Of a DNA stretch of 64,000 bases, positions 38,241 to 45,940 are shown in pieces. The notes beneath the pieces were generated by a model. The model did no database searches. It was not told the DNA's origin and saw only the letters and a program-made list of their open reading frames with translations. The first letter of the stretch is position 1; each line of letters opens with the position of its first letter. A program made the translations under genes and the position numbers. The DNA is from CBDEGK01 sp965237855 (GTDB lineage Bacteria > Pseudomonadota > Gammaproteobacteria > Pseudomonadales > Halieaceae): NCBI GenBank assembly GCA_965237855.1, contig CBDEGK010000003.1, forward strand, positions 1 to 64,000. The letters run 5' to 3'.

Positions 38241-38378
38241 GGGCCAGTTGATTTGGCCCGAAGACTCTCGGTGGGGTTAGGGTGTCAAGGCAGGGTTTGG
38301 AGCGGCCCACAGCGTAGCGAGGACACGGACGCCTTGACCCGCAGCAGCGCAAGGGGTGCTCCCTAACCCCTCCGAGAG
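38241..38378. ncRNA. Strongly structured non-coding region between radC and mob genes
   Basis: A small hairpin GGGCCA/TGGCCC at 38241-38259 is followed by a long-range stem: 38265-38282 (CTCTCGGTGGGGTTAGGG) pairs with 38361-38378 at 17 of 18 positions, and GTCAAGGC at 38284-38291 pairs perfectly with GCCTTGAC at 38331-38338. The enclosed bases are GC-rich. Such structure without an ORF suggests a structured RNA, a replication or transfer site. Strand and function are unknown. Confidence 0.45.
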
Positions 38379-38423
38379 ACAAGGAATGGCCATCAACGAC
38401 CGGAGAACGTCACCTCTGACGCA

Positions 38424-38591
38424 TCAAAACAACGCCAGGCGTTGATCAGTGTCGGTTAAAGGTAGGCTCGGCTCATCTTCCTCAGCCTTGCTCGGATCCG
38501 GACGAGTGATTTCAGATAGAATCGCACCGCGTTCCTGCTGTCGCTGTTGCTGGTAGGCCTGCTCGGCCAATCGTTTGCCCCAGCCACCCAT
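38424..38591 (-). CDS. Small plasmid-type protein (55 aa)
   Basis: An ATG at 38591 opens a 55-codon frame: glutamine-rich helix (EQAYQQQRQQERG) and an acidic tail (DPSKAEEDEPSLPL). Its ATG overlaps by one base the stop of another small minus-strand frame (38591-38689 and possibly further upstream, with a protein-like VQLALLHIPGEVVIGDAIS) that lacks an identifiable start. The pair lies between mobA and radC in the same direction, so they are probably real small genes of the mobilisation module, of unknown function. Confidence 0.45.
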   Translation of the reverse strand: MGGWGKRLAEQAYQQQRQQERGAILSEITRPDPSKAEEDEPSLPLTDTDQRLALF

Positions 38592-38771
38592 CACGTGCGC
38601 ATGAAGGCAAACACCTCACCGGAAATGGCATCACCGATCACCACCTCACCAGGTATGTGTAATAGCGCCAATTGGACATAGCAGTCCATGGCTACCGTGA
38701 CCCATTGAATTGCCTCTCGGGGATTCGATAGTCTGTCCTCCCCAGATGAGGGCTCACCATGAACACGTCTT

Positions 38772-39719
38772 TCACACCCCCAGTTCCATCCCGCCTTGCT
38801 CCTTCACAGCTCTCCCTATCCGGCGCTGGGCGTAATAGAGGCGCTGAACATCCTGAAATTGCGCTTTCTCCCGCGTCACCGCATAGCGCTGGATGGCCTC
38901 GCCCATCCCAAGTAAGCCCTTATTCTTTAATTCCCGACCTTTCTCGACCAGCTCCTCGCCCATGGCCTCAAAAGCCTCTTGGTAGGCCTCAGAACGCTTC
39001 AGAGCGCGCTTGAGAGGGTCTGATAACTGATGTTGTAGGAGTATGGGGTCGGGAATCGCGTGAGAGTCGTTTTCTGAGCGCCATAAAGCCGCTTTCGGCC
39101 CTCGAACGGGCGGTGACCTCCCAAAAAGACCTCGCATCAACCGGGGACTGGCCTCAACCTGAACACCCTCTTCCCGCATACACTGAGCAAAGTGCTCCCG
39201 CCATTCTCGGAGATCCTTCCGCCCGGGGTGGACCTTTGTTAGATCATACCCACGAGATTTCACCACAAAATGTACGTGCGGGTGGTCTGTGTCATCATGC
39301 CGGACGAATAGATAGTCATGGTTGGGGAATATGTCACGGCCAAACTTCCTCGCGGCCTCCAGCACAGCCCCAGGAGGGCTGCCTTCTGGAGCGGAAAGGG
39401 TCATGTGCATGCTCTCTCGCGAGTTTTTCTTCCAATCATCGAAATCCATTGCCCACTCATCAAGCCGCTCCTTTACCTGGTCAGCATTGAGCTTGTCTCC
39501 CTGAGGGTCTTCCAGCTCCAAATCACCCTCTCTGGATATGTAGGACAAGGTATTCATTACACTATTGGCGTCATGTGCCCATGATATGACCTTCAGCACC
39601 GCCTGTGGATAACACTGAGCGATCCGATAGGCCCGCTTGGCTGCATGTGCCTTGGGGTCCTCAGGTTTGCGTCGATTTGGGACAATATCCTCAAAAAGCT
39701 GGTCTGAGTATTTCTTCAC
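38772..39719 (-). CDS. mobA: Relaxase/mobilisation protein MobA-like
   Basis: 315 residues. Relaxase motif III is seen as DHPHVHFVVKSRGYDL (HxH metal pocket), preceded by HMTLSAPEGSPP and a helical N-terminus with AQCYPQAVLKVISWAHD. It nicks oriT and stays bound to the transferred strand of a mobilisable plasmid or element. The ATG overlaps mobC by four bases. No helicase or primase domain is fused. No type IV secretion genes are in the window, so transfer would need a helper. Confidence 0.87.
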   Translation of the reverse strand: MKKYSDQLFEDIVPNRRKPEDPKAHAAKRAYRIAQCYPQAVLKVISWAHDANSVMNTLSYISREGDLELEDPQGDKLNADQVKERLDEWAMDFDDWKKNSRESMHMTLSAPEGSPPGAVLEAARKFGRDIFPNHDYLFVRHDDTDHPHVHFVVKSRGYDLTKVHPGRKDLREWREHFAQCMREEGVQVEASPRLMRGLFGRSPPVRGPKAALWRSENDSHAIPDPILLQHQLSDPLKRALKRSEAYQEAFEAMGEELVEKGRELKNKGLLGMGEAIQRYAVTREKAQFQDVQRLYYAQRRIGRAVKEQGGMELGV

Positions 39720-40228
39720 TCAGCAGCCCTCCTGGTGGACCTCGATGTCAGCTTGGCCAGAGTGCCACGGTGAGCATCAATTGTCGTTTGAAGGTCCGCC
39801 AGCAGCCGCTGTGATACATCGCCTTCATCCTGGTTAATTTTCCTCGTCACTTGGTTTAAATTCCTACCAATTGCCACTAATTGCATATTTGCATGGCGGA
39901 GCAATAGCAGTTCATCTTTGCAAAAATCCGGACCATTTCTGAGTGCAATCCTGACCTGTCGGCGGAGTGCCTGTGCAGGTTTTACGCCCTCTGTTTTGCA
40001 CATCTCATTGAAGGCTTTTTTCTCCTCTGGGCTCACTCGGGTTTGGAGAATATTACGGCCAAGCGGAGTCGCTTTGAGCAGGGGATTCGGAGGCGATGCG
40101 GGGGCTGGCTCAACTGACAAACAAGCCCTGATGTAGTCCGTTAACGTTTCATACCCCGCCTCACTCCCCTGCTCTTTTAGTTGCTGCTTTGCACCGTCTG
40201 GCACTCTGACATTGATGATTTCTGACAC
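39716..40228 (-). CDS. mobC: Relaxosome accessory protein MobC-like
   Basis: 170 residues. The N-terminal NVRVPDGAKQQLKEQG is ribbon-helix-helix like, and the C-terminal half (LRRQVRIALRNGPDF, then LVAIGRNLNQVTRKINQ) matches the MobC family that melts or marks oriT for the relaxase. It overlaps mobA (ATGA). Confidence 0.82.
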   Translation of the reverse strand: MSEIINVRVPDGAKQQLKEQGSEAGYETLTDYIRACLSVEPAPASPPNPLLKATPLGRNILQTRVSPEEKKAFNEMCKTEGVKPAQALRRQVRIALRNGPDFCKDELLLLRHANMQLVAIGRNLNQVTRKINQDEGDVSQRLLADLQTTIDAHRGTLAKLTSRSTRRAAE

Positions 40229-40612
40229 GCTTTAAAGTTCCCTGCAAGGGCATGAGTCGAACACTGTAACACAGTGGCGACTAAAGAGCATATCCCCTCA
40301 TACCATCTTCTTCTCTCCTTTGGATTTTAGTCTTTCACCGTGAAATTGCAACCTACGGAAAAACTGCGAGGCCCTACTCCCGTCAGTGCTCACTAACCTC
40401 CGCCGGGGATTCTGCGGTCCAGACCACTTTTCTCTCGGATGGCTTCGCCATCCAAACTCCGACACAAGGTCTACGTGACGCTACGCGTCAGTTAATAGAT
40501 GAATAGGTTTCTCATTCGGATCCGAGGGGCTTGCTCGCGGACTCCCCCGGCAGATCAAACGCGAACAAATACGTCACTCACCTGATGGTGCTACCATTCG
40601 ACCCTCCAAATT
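40229..40612. other. Candidate oriT region upstream of mobC
   Basis: 384 bases without a gene. It holds two perfect hairpins: GGATGGC-TTC-GCCATCC at 40437-40453 and TGACGC-TAC-GCGTCA at 40476-40490. oriT sites of MOB systems usually lie directly upstream of the mob genes and contain such inverted repeats, so this is the best oriT candidate. The nick site cannot be identified from sequence alone. Confidence 0.5.
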
Positions 40613-40633
40613 TTGAGGAATCACTTTGTGATC

Positions 40634-40830
40634 ATGATGCACGAGGGTGGATGCCTGTGTGGCTCTGTCCAATTTTCCATCCAGGGCGAACCTGTGTCGA
40701 TCGTGGCCTGCCACTGCCCTGCCTGTCAACGGCGCACAGGGTCTCTCTTCTCGGTCGGCGCAGCCGTCGAGGGATTTCAAGTAAGGAGCTTGGAGGGTGA
40801 GCTAGCGGTCTACCGGAGTTTTTGTGATGG
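40634..40830 (+). pseudogene. CENP-V/GFA-domain protein, 5' part (split by IS21)
   Basis: Begins MMHEGGCLCGSVQFSIQG and contains the zinc ligands CxC and CHCPACQRRTGS typical of GFA (glutathione-dependent formaldehyde-activating-like) proteins. The frame enters the IS21 after YRSFCDG. Joined to 42828-43014 with one ATGG copy removed, it gives an intact frame. The gene is about 125-135 residues without the IS; enzymes of this group are often misnamed, and the substrate is unknown. Confidence 0.8.
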
Positions 40831-40913
40831 TGTCAACAGCAGTCCAAATCTGACCCACCTTGCCGTGCTAATCAGCAATTTAAAATTGACCCACCCTCAG
40901 CGTTTTCTTTCCG

Positions 40914-41699
40914 TTATTTAACCAATGATTGGCTTGCTGCCGGGACGATACCGGCCGCTTTCTTTCCCTTGAGTCGGTAGCTGCTCCCCGATATCTGGAC
41001 GATATGTGCATGGTGTAACAATCTGTCGAGTAAAGCCGCGGTTAAGGTCTGATCATCAGCAAACGCAGTAGACCATTGCGAGAATGGCAAGTTGCTGGTC
41101 ACAATGACACTGCTTTGCTCATAACGTTTAGCAATGACATTAAAAAACAGATTGGCTTCTTCCCGGCCAAATGGCAGATAACCTATTTCATCAATTATGA
41201 GCAACTTAGGTGCCTGGATACTTCGTTTGAGGTAAGACTCTAGTCGGTCCTGCTTTTTTGCGGTGGCCAGTTGCAGCATGAGATCCGCCGCCGTAATGAA
41301 GCGTGTTTTGATCCCATTCATGACCGCCTGGTATGCCAGGCTGATCGCCAGGTGGCTTTTACCGACACCACTGGGTCCAAGCAGCACGATATTCTCTGCA
41401 CGCTCGATGAAGGCCAAACTGGTTAATTCCTGGAGTTGCCTGCGCGGTGCACCGGTGGCGAACTTGAAGTCATAGTCTTCAAAACGCTTGACGGACGGCA
41501 ACCCTGCAAACCTCAGCAAAGTCTCGCGGGTGCGGAGCATCCTGGCGTCTATCTCAACCCGCAGTAGCTGCTCAAGAAAGTCAGCCAGTGATGACTCGTC
41601 ACCGGAGGCCCTGTCAGCGATAGCGGACCATTCCAATGCCACAGCACCGAGTTTAAGCACTTCGCAGGCTTGCTGCACTCTTTCCATCTGCAGGTTCAT
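40914..41699 (-). CDS. istB: IS21-family helper ATPase IstB (copy 2)
   Basis: 261 residues, identical to the copy at 31175-31960: Walker A GPSGVGKSHL and Walker B LLIIDEIGYLPF. Coupled to istA by a four-base overlap. Confidence 0.95.
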   Translation of the reverse strand: MNLQMERVQQACEVLKLGAVALEWSAIADRASGDESSLADFLEQLLRVEIDARMLRTRETLLRFAGLPSVKRFEDYDFKFATGAPRRQLQELTSLAFIERAENIVLLGPSGVGKSHLAISLAYQAVMNGIKTRFITAADLMLQLATAKKQDRLESYLKRSIQAPKLLIIDEIGYLPFGREEANLFFNVIAKRYEQSSVIVTSNLPFSQWSTAFADDQTLTAALLDRLLHHAHIVQISGSSYRLKGKKAAGIVPAASQSLVK

Positions 41700-42718
41700 A
41701 CAGCAACTCCCAGCAGCTGGTCATAGGTACTCAGCGGATGCTGGAGACTTTCGATCGGGAGTGCCTGGGCATTGCTTCGCGGTTTGTCCTGAGCCACCAA
41801 GCGCTGCGCCAAAGGCAGCGGCATGAGGCTTAATCGCTCATGATCGAGCAATACCTGCGGCTTTTGGCCTGTTGTCCCGTGAATTCGCTGATGTGCAATG
41901 TCAGCGAGCCAATGACCCACCTGCCCATTGGCTACCTCCACGTCCAGCGCCAGCCCGGATTGCTTCAGTGACGCGGCCAGTGGTGTGATAAAACTACCTT
42001 TAAGATAACCGTTGAATCGCTCGACTTTGCCCTTGGTCTTAGCACGGTAGGGCCGACAGGCGCGCAATCTAAAACCATTATCACGAGCCATGTTCAACAA
42101 ACTGGCGTTCCACCGATGTTTCCCGGCACCAAAGGCGTCTCGCTCAATCATGATGCACTTGGCATTATCGAATAGCAGTTCCTCAGGCACGCCTCCAAAG
42201 TAGTGTAACGCACCTTCAATACCCGCTAACCAATCCTCCTGCCGTTCGTATTGACTGAATCGTACGTAGGTTGCTCGACTGTATCCCAGGGTGGCAACGA
42301 AGGCCTTAAGCCTATTTCTGCCTCGCCGAATCGTCGTGAAATCTACCTGTAACTGCTGGCCAGGCGGTGTCTCAAAGCGAACGACTGGATCTTTCGCCTT
42401 CGGCTTAAATTGTCGGAGATAATCTCTCAGAATACCTTCTTTGCCTTGGTAGCCTCGCGCCAGAATCTCTCGAAACAAGACTGTCGCCGGTATCCAATAG
42501 GGTTTCGCTGCCTCGATACGCTCTCCTAAATAGGGTTTGAACGAGTCCAGTTTAGACGGCCTTTTCTCGCGCTGAGAATAGCGAGGTGTTTTGGCAGCAT
42601 CGCGCAGATAACGACGTACGGTATTGCGTGATAGGTTCATTTCTTTGGCGATACTGCGGATGCTCGTCCCTTGTCGATGTAAAACGTGTATGTCCACTAA
42701 TTGCTCCTGATTCAACAT
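41696..42718 (-). CDS. istA: IS21-family transposase IstA (copy 2)
   Basis: 340 residues, identical to the copy at 30156-31178, with the helix-turn-helix and the DDE residues in QLQVDFTTI, LLFDNAKC and KGKVERFNG. Confidence 0.93.
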   Translation of the reverse strand: MLNQEQLVDIHVLHRQGTSIRSIAKEMNLSRNTVRRYLRDAAKTPRYSQREKRPSKLDSFKPYLGERIEAAKPYWIPATVLFREILARGYQGKEGILRDYLRQFKPKAKDPVVRFETPPGQQLQVDFTTIRRGRNRLKAFVATLGYSRATYVRFSQYERQEDWLAGIEGALHYFGGVPEELLFDNAKCIMIERDAFGAGKHRWNASLLNMARDNGFRLRACRPYRAKTKGKVERFNGYLKGSFITPLAASLKQSGLALDVEVANGQVGHWLADIAHQRIHGTTGQKPQVLLDHERLSLMPLPLAQRLVAQDKPRSNAQALPIESLQHPLSTYDQLLGVAV

Positions 42719-42823
42719 CTCATTTACACCGCCTCTCTCTTGATTGAAATTGGCGGTAATTGTGCCTCAGGTGGGTCAGTTTTAAATTGTCGCTAGTGGG
42801 TCAGTTTTACACTGCTGGTGACA

Positions 42824-43014
42824 ATGGCATCGATGGCGACCTGGCGATCGCCTTCTGTCCTACCTGTGGCGTCACAATCTCCTGGACGCTCGCAGGTAGT
42901 GATAGTCGGCGCATTTTCGCGCTCGGCACTTTTGACGACCCCGCGCGATTTGAGATCGGGGAACAGCTGTGCCTGGAAACGGCCCATCGTTCTCTGCTCG
43001 ACTCCGGTACTTAA
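42824..43014 (+). pseudogene. CENP-V/GFA-domain protein, 3' part (split by IS21)
   Basis: Continues the GFA gene after the IS: GIDGDLAIAFCPTCGVTISW contains the CPxCG pair that completes the zinc site, followed by FALGTFDDP and a stop at 43012-43014. It has no start of its own. Confidence 0.8.
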
Positions 43015-43097
43015 AACCTGTCGGCCAAGACCGACGAACGCCAGACACAAATAAGCCAGGTCAATGCCTGGCTGAAAGTAGAGCATGCTCTACGAAG

Positions 43098-43379
43098 TTA
43101 AGCGGCGAAGCGCACCTTCACATCCAGCGCGATGAGTATTTTTTGTAGGGTGTCGAACTTGGGTTGTCGTTTCCCACTCAAAGATTTGTACAGACTTTCT
43201 CTGGACAAACCCGTCTGCGTCGCAAGTTTTGCAAGACCCTTAATCTTCGCCACATCTCGGAGCGCCATAAGGAATACTTCCGGCTCGCCCGTGTCATAGC
43301 ACCCTTGCAGGTAGGCGGCAATGTCTCGGTCTGTCTTGAGCAGGATTGCTGGGTCATATGGCATTGTCTTAACTTTCAT
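43098..43379 (-). CDS. HigA-like antitoxin (HTH)
   Basis: 93 residues with a Cro/C1-type helix-turn-helix (LAKLATQTGLSRESLYKSLS) and the family start MPYDPAILLKTDRDIAAYL. It belongs to the addiction-module antidote group that pairs with RelE-like killers. It overlaps the toxin gene by four bases and is the downstream gene of the pair, as in HigBA. It should neutralise the toxin and repress the operon. Confidence 0.87.
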   Translation of the reverse strand: MKVKTMPYDPAILLKTDRDIAAYLQGCYDTGEPEVFLMALRDVAKIKGLAKLATQTGLSRESLYKSLSGKRQPKFDTLQKILIALDVKVRFAA

Positions 43380-43687
43380 TGTCTGCCCTCCTCGTTAAGT
43401 CGTTTAAGCATATGCTTGGCCTTTTCAATATCTCGACGCTGGCTACCTTTGTCTCCGCCACACATTAACAGGACCAGTGATTCGCCCCTCAACGTGTAAT
43501 AGACACGGTAGCCTTTGCCGACGTCTATTTTGAGTTCGGCCAGCTTGCCGCCGAGTCCTCGCGTCTGCCCAAAATTGCCCGCTCTCACGCGGGTAATCCT
43601 CACAGCAATCGCATCGCGCGCCTTTTGATCGCGAAGCTTGCCAATCCACGTGACAAACTCCTCTGTCATTTCGACGCTGTAATTCAT
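43376..43687 (-). CDS. RelE/HigB-like toxin
   Basis: 103 residues of the phage-derived Gp49-like/addiction-module killer type: FVTWIGKLRDQKARDAIAVR, RGLGGKLAELKIDVGKGYRVYY, LVLLMCGGDKGSQRRDI, with basic residues typical of the mRNA-interferase surface. Together with the antitoxin it would stabilise the mobilisable element. The start has CAAGATG context with a modest ribosome site. Confidence 0.87.
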   Translation of the reverse strand: MNYSVEMTEEFVTWIGKLRDQKARDAIAVRITRVRAGNFGQTRGLGGKLAELKIDVGKGYRVYYTLRGESLVLLMCGGDKGSQRRDIEKAKHMLKRLNEEGRQ

Positions 43688-43727
43688 CTTGCTTGTAGCC
43701 TACAGGCTACACTAGCCGAAGTCAAGT

Positions 43728-43970
43728 TTACCGCCATACTGGTCTCCTGTGGGACGCAAGTTGTCTACTCGGGCGCATCCCGTTCAAACGCGCACGATAC
43801 AGTGTCTTGGTCAGATGGTCAGGTGAGACCGAGAGGCCCCGGGCGATCTGCTTGACAGAACAGCAATCGGTTTGTAGCTCCATCGCCAGCGCGATCTCGC
43901 GGTTGCCGAGCAGCCGAGTACGTCCGCCGCGGTGAACCTTGATGGGCCACGCCCCGTAGCGGTTACTCAT
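43728..43970 (-). CDS. Small helix-turn-helix protein
   Basis: 80 residues, basic, with an HTH-like stretch (CCSVKQIARGLSVSPDHLTKTL) after an N-terminal AWPIKVHRGGRT. It is perhaps a small regulator. Its ATG overlaps the end of the upstream membrane-protein gene by eight bases. No specific family is recognised. Confidence 0.6.
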   Translation of the reverse strand: MSNRYGAWPIKVHRGGRTRLLGNREIALAMELQTDCCSVKQIARGLSVSPDHLTKTLYRARLNGMRPSRQLASHRRPVWR

Positions 43971-44211
43971 TACCCCGCCCTGCCGCGCTACTCAGTGCCT
44001 CCACGAGCGCATCCAGCAGGACTGACAGTTGCTCAAAGGCTTGCTCAGCCAGATTGCCCCAGTCAATACCCATCAGGGTCTGGACCATCATGGCCACCAG
44101 GTTGCCCAGTGCCTCGCCACCCGGACCCAGTTCGATATAGGTCAGCACGCCGGCGGTAATCAGTGACCACCGCACAATGTCCCGCCCGATGAAGTAAATG
44201 AATCCCAACAT
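43963..44211 (-). CDS. Small membrane-anchored protein
   Basis: 82 residues: one N-terminal hydrophobic helix (VRWSLITAGVLTYIELG) and a second hydrophobic stretch (LGNLVAMMVQTLMG), then a helical acidic tail. It is coupled to the small HTH gene downstream. Similar tiny membrane proteins occur in plasmid backbones; the function is unknown. Confidence 0.55.
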   Translation of the reverse strand: MLGFIYFIGRDIVRWSLITAGVLTYIELGPGGEALGNLVAMMVQTLMGIDWGNLAEQAFEQLSVLLDALVEALSSAAGRGNE

Positions 44212-44276
44212 AATCGTGTCCTCTCAATCTGAAAAAGAGCGGAACTGCCCTACCAGCTCCGCGTGTCTCTCCGGTC

Positions 44277-44492
44277 TTACTGGGCGTCCTCGGCGTTGTC
44301 GTGTGCCTTGGGTGGCAACAACACCAGCTCACCAGAGACCGAGATGCCCTCCGTGATCACCAGCCGGTAGCCTTCGCTTTCCTTGAACGGAAAGGCGGCA
44401 CCGACTTTGGTCCAGTAGGTTTTTGTCTCGTCGCTGCCCTTGATGGGCTTCTCGGTTGCGATGTTGACGGTCAAGTAGTTTTGATTGCTCAT
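44277..44492 (-). CDS. Small conserved-looking hypothetical protein (71 aa)
   Basis: 71 residues from ATG 44492, which has GAGGAACTACCC upstream; the frame is open 22 codons further but those are less likely. The sequence MSNQNYLTVNIATEKPIKG, with WTKVGAAFPFKESEGYRLVI and a charged end, resembles small all-beta plasmid proteins, possibly nucleic-acid binding, but I cannot name the family. It heads the three-gene minus-strand run. Confidence 0.6.
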   Translation of the reverse strand: MSNQNYLTVNIATEKPIKGSDETKTYWTKVGAAFPFKESEGYRLVITEGISVSGELVLLPPKAHDNAEDAQ

Positions 44493-45158
44493 GGGTAGTT
44501 CCTCGTGGGTTGGATGGCCTGTTGGCCGGGTAGCAAGCACCTGCCTGCTGCGCTTCATTTACTGGCGTCAAACCTCACGGCAAGGTTCTGGGGTGCAAGG
44601 GGGCTTTCCGGTGCGGGCACAGCCCACCAGGCAAGGTCAGAAACAGGGAACGAAGGAAGGCCGCCTAAGGGCGGCAAGGGGGGACTTGGAGCGCACCGGC
44701 CCTAGCACACCAGGTTCTGCTGTGAGAGCTCTTGGCAAGCGAGGCTTTATCTCGCGCGCAGCCTGGCGCCGTTCAGGCAGGCGGAGACGTTAGTGAGGTG
44801 TAGGGCGCGCAGCGTCACCCCGTGTTTTGGGGTGATGAGCGTTTAGCGAAACCCGGAGACGATCGGCCGGCGTTGTTTGCCGGTAACGCCCAATAGCGAT
44901 GCCAGGTTCATCGACGTTAACGTGGGCGACTCCAACAACAAGGACACCATCCGCATCCACGCAAACACAAGCCGATGCGATGTTAAATCGGCTTTGTCTG
45001 TGGTCTGTGGTTGCCGAAACCTCCACGCAGTCAAAGATACCTCGATGTGCGCCGAGATCGGCAGGTCTGGGCCTTGCCCAGGGGCGGACGCAGGCCGCCA
45101 GGCGCAGCGCGCCGCCACCTGCCCACCCACACCTCAAAAATAAATACCAAAAGAAAAC
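44493..45158. other. GC-rich spacer between plasmid-type genes and the Tn3 element
   Basis: About 670 bases without a supported gene. A perfect hairpin GCCGCC-TAAG-GGCGGC lies at 44660-44675. Several overlapping frames on both strands of 80-115 codons exist (for example 44877-45143 plus), but none has a ribosome site or a recognisable motif, and GC-rich DNA yields such frames by chance. It may be replication-region remnant of the mobilisable element. Confidence 0.4.
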
Positions 45159-45182
45159 ATCCCCGCCCGCAGGCGGGGATGA
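45159..45182 (-). terminator. Rho-independent terminator downstream of tnpR
   Basis: A stem of ATCCCCGCC and GGCGGGGAT around a CGCA loop, followed on the minus strand by GTTTTCTTTT. It is placed about 75 bases after the tnpR stop and just outside the left inverted repeat of the transposon. It could instead terminate something belonging to the flanking DNA. Confidence 0.65.
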
Positions 45183-45254
45183 TCGGATTACTTAAAACCC
45201 TTTGGCAACCAGGCCCAGTGCCCACGAAGCTGTGCAAATCGGCCAGATTTTAGG

Positions 45255-45815
45255 TCAGTCAGCCCTCTGACTGTTCTTTACCCGATCAATGGTGGCGACG
45301 CCGACATTAAAATGGCGAGCGATACCGCGAATGCTGACGCCTTCTTCGAGCATGCGTATGACTTCCCCACGCTGATAATCAGTGAGCTTGTGCTTGCGGC
45401 CAAATTTCACACCACGTTCTTTCGCAGCCGCGCGACCTTCCTCGGTCCGGCCGCGAATAAGGCTGCGTTCAAGCTCAGAAAGTCCTTTAAAAACAGTTAC
45501 TAAGAACTGCCCAGTCGTAGCTGTCGTATCCGCCCACAATTCTCCCAGAGAGCGGATTTCGATACCCCGCTCATCCAATGTCCGGGTGATCTCGAGTAAA
45601 TCATGCGTGGTGCGCACCAATCGATCAAGGCCGGTAATCACCAGCGTGTCACCCTTCAGAATCTCATTCAATAGCCTGGCGAGCTGTGGACGCTTGCGCT
45701 CAGCGCCCGCCAATTTCTCTTGAAAGATCTTCTCGCAGCCCGCTTTCAGAAGCTGATCTCGCTGGCTCGTAAGGCTCTGTCCGGTGTTTGAGGCCCAGCA
45801 ATAGCCGATTAACAT
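45255..45815 (-). CDS. tnpR: Tn3-family resolvase TnpR (serine recombinase), altered active-site arginine
   Basis: About 186 residues from ATG 45815. Resolvase domain: LIGYCWASNTGQSLTSQRDQ at the N-terminus, GDTLVITGLDRLVRTTHDLL, then the long helix FLVTVFKGLSELERSLIRGR, and a C-terminal HTH_7 (GVSIRGIARHFNVGVATI). The catalytic serine is present in WASN, but the usual arginine just before it (as in YARVS or YCRVS) is tryptophan here. That arginine contributes to catalysis in gamma-delta resolvase, so activity is doubtful. It resolves cointegrates made by TnpA. Confidence 0.88.
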   Translation of the reverse strand: MLIGYCWASNTGQSLTSQRDQLLKAGCEKIFQEKLAGAERKRPQLARLLNEILKGDTLVITGLDRLVRTTHDLLEITRTLDERGIEIRSLGELWADTTATTGQFLVTVFKGLSELERSLIRGRTEEGRAAAKERGVKFGRKHKLTDYQRGEVIRMLEEGVSIRGIARHFNVGVATIDRVKNSQRAD

Positions 45816-45845
45816 GTGCAATTCTCCTCTTTTAGTTGGTAGTCT

Positions 45846-45865
45846 CGGAATATATATTCGGAACA
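45846..45865. promoter_or_regulatory. Palindromic res/operator-like site upstream of tnpR
   Basis: CGGAATATATATTCGGAACA, a near-palindrome located between tnpA and tnpR. A copy with 18 of 20 matching positions lies upstream of tnpA at 48901-48920. The repeated occurrence before both genes suggests a resolvase binding site that also represses transcription. Confidence 0.55.
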
Positions 45866-45940
45866 GATAGGCAACTGAGTCCTCTTCGCCAAAAATAGGG
45901 CCTGAAGCTCATACAACACAAAACACCTCACCGTGGAAGC

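Larger units (their letters stand above)
40831..42823 (-). mobile_element. IS21-family element, copy 2, inside the GFA gene
   Basis: 1993 bases with the same termini as copy 1 but inverted. The target duplication is ATGG at 40827-40830 and 42824-42827. Both IstA and IstB proteins are residue-identical to copy 1, so the two insertions are recent. Confidence 0.93.

Noticed and set aside
30051..42823. IS21 pair as a true composite transposon
   Set aside because: Each copy has its own target duplication and its own interrupted gene that rejoins in frame, so they inserted independently.
44877..45143. 88-codon plus-strand frame in the GC-rich spacer, with a protein-like beginning
   Set aside because: No ATG or ribosome site, competing frames of equal length on both strands, and a proline/glycine-rich nonsense end; chance in GC-rich DNA is more likely.
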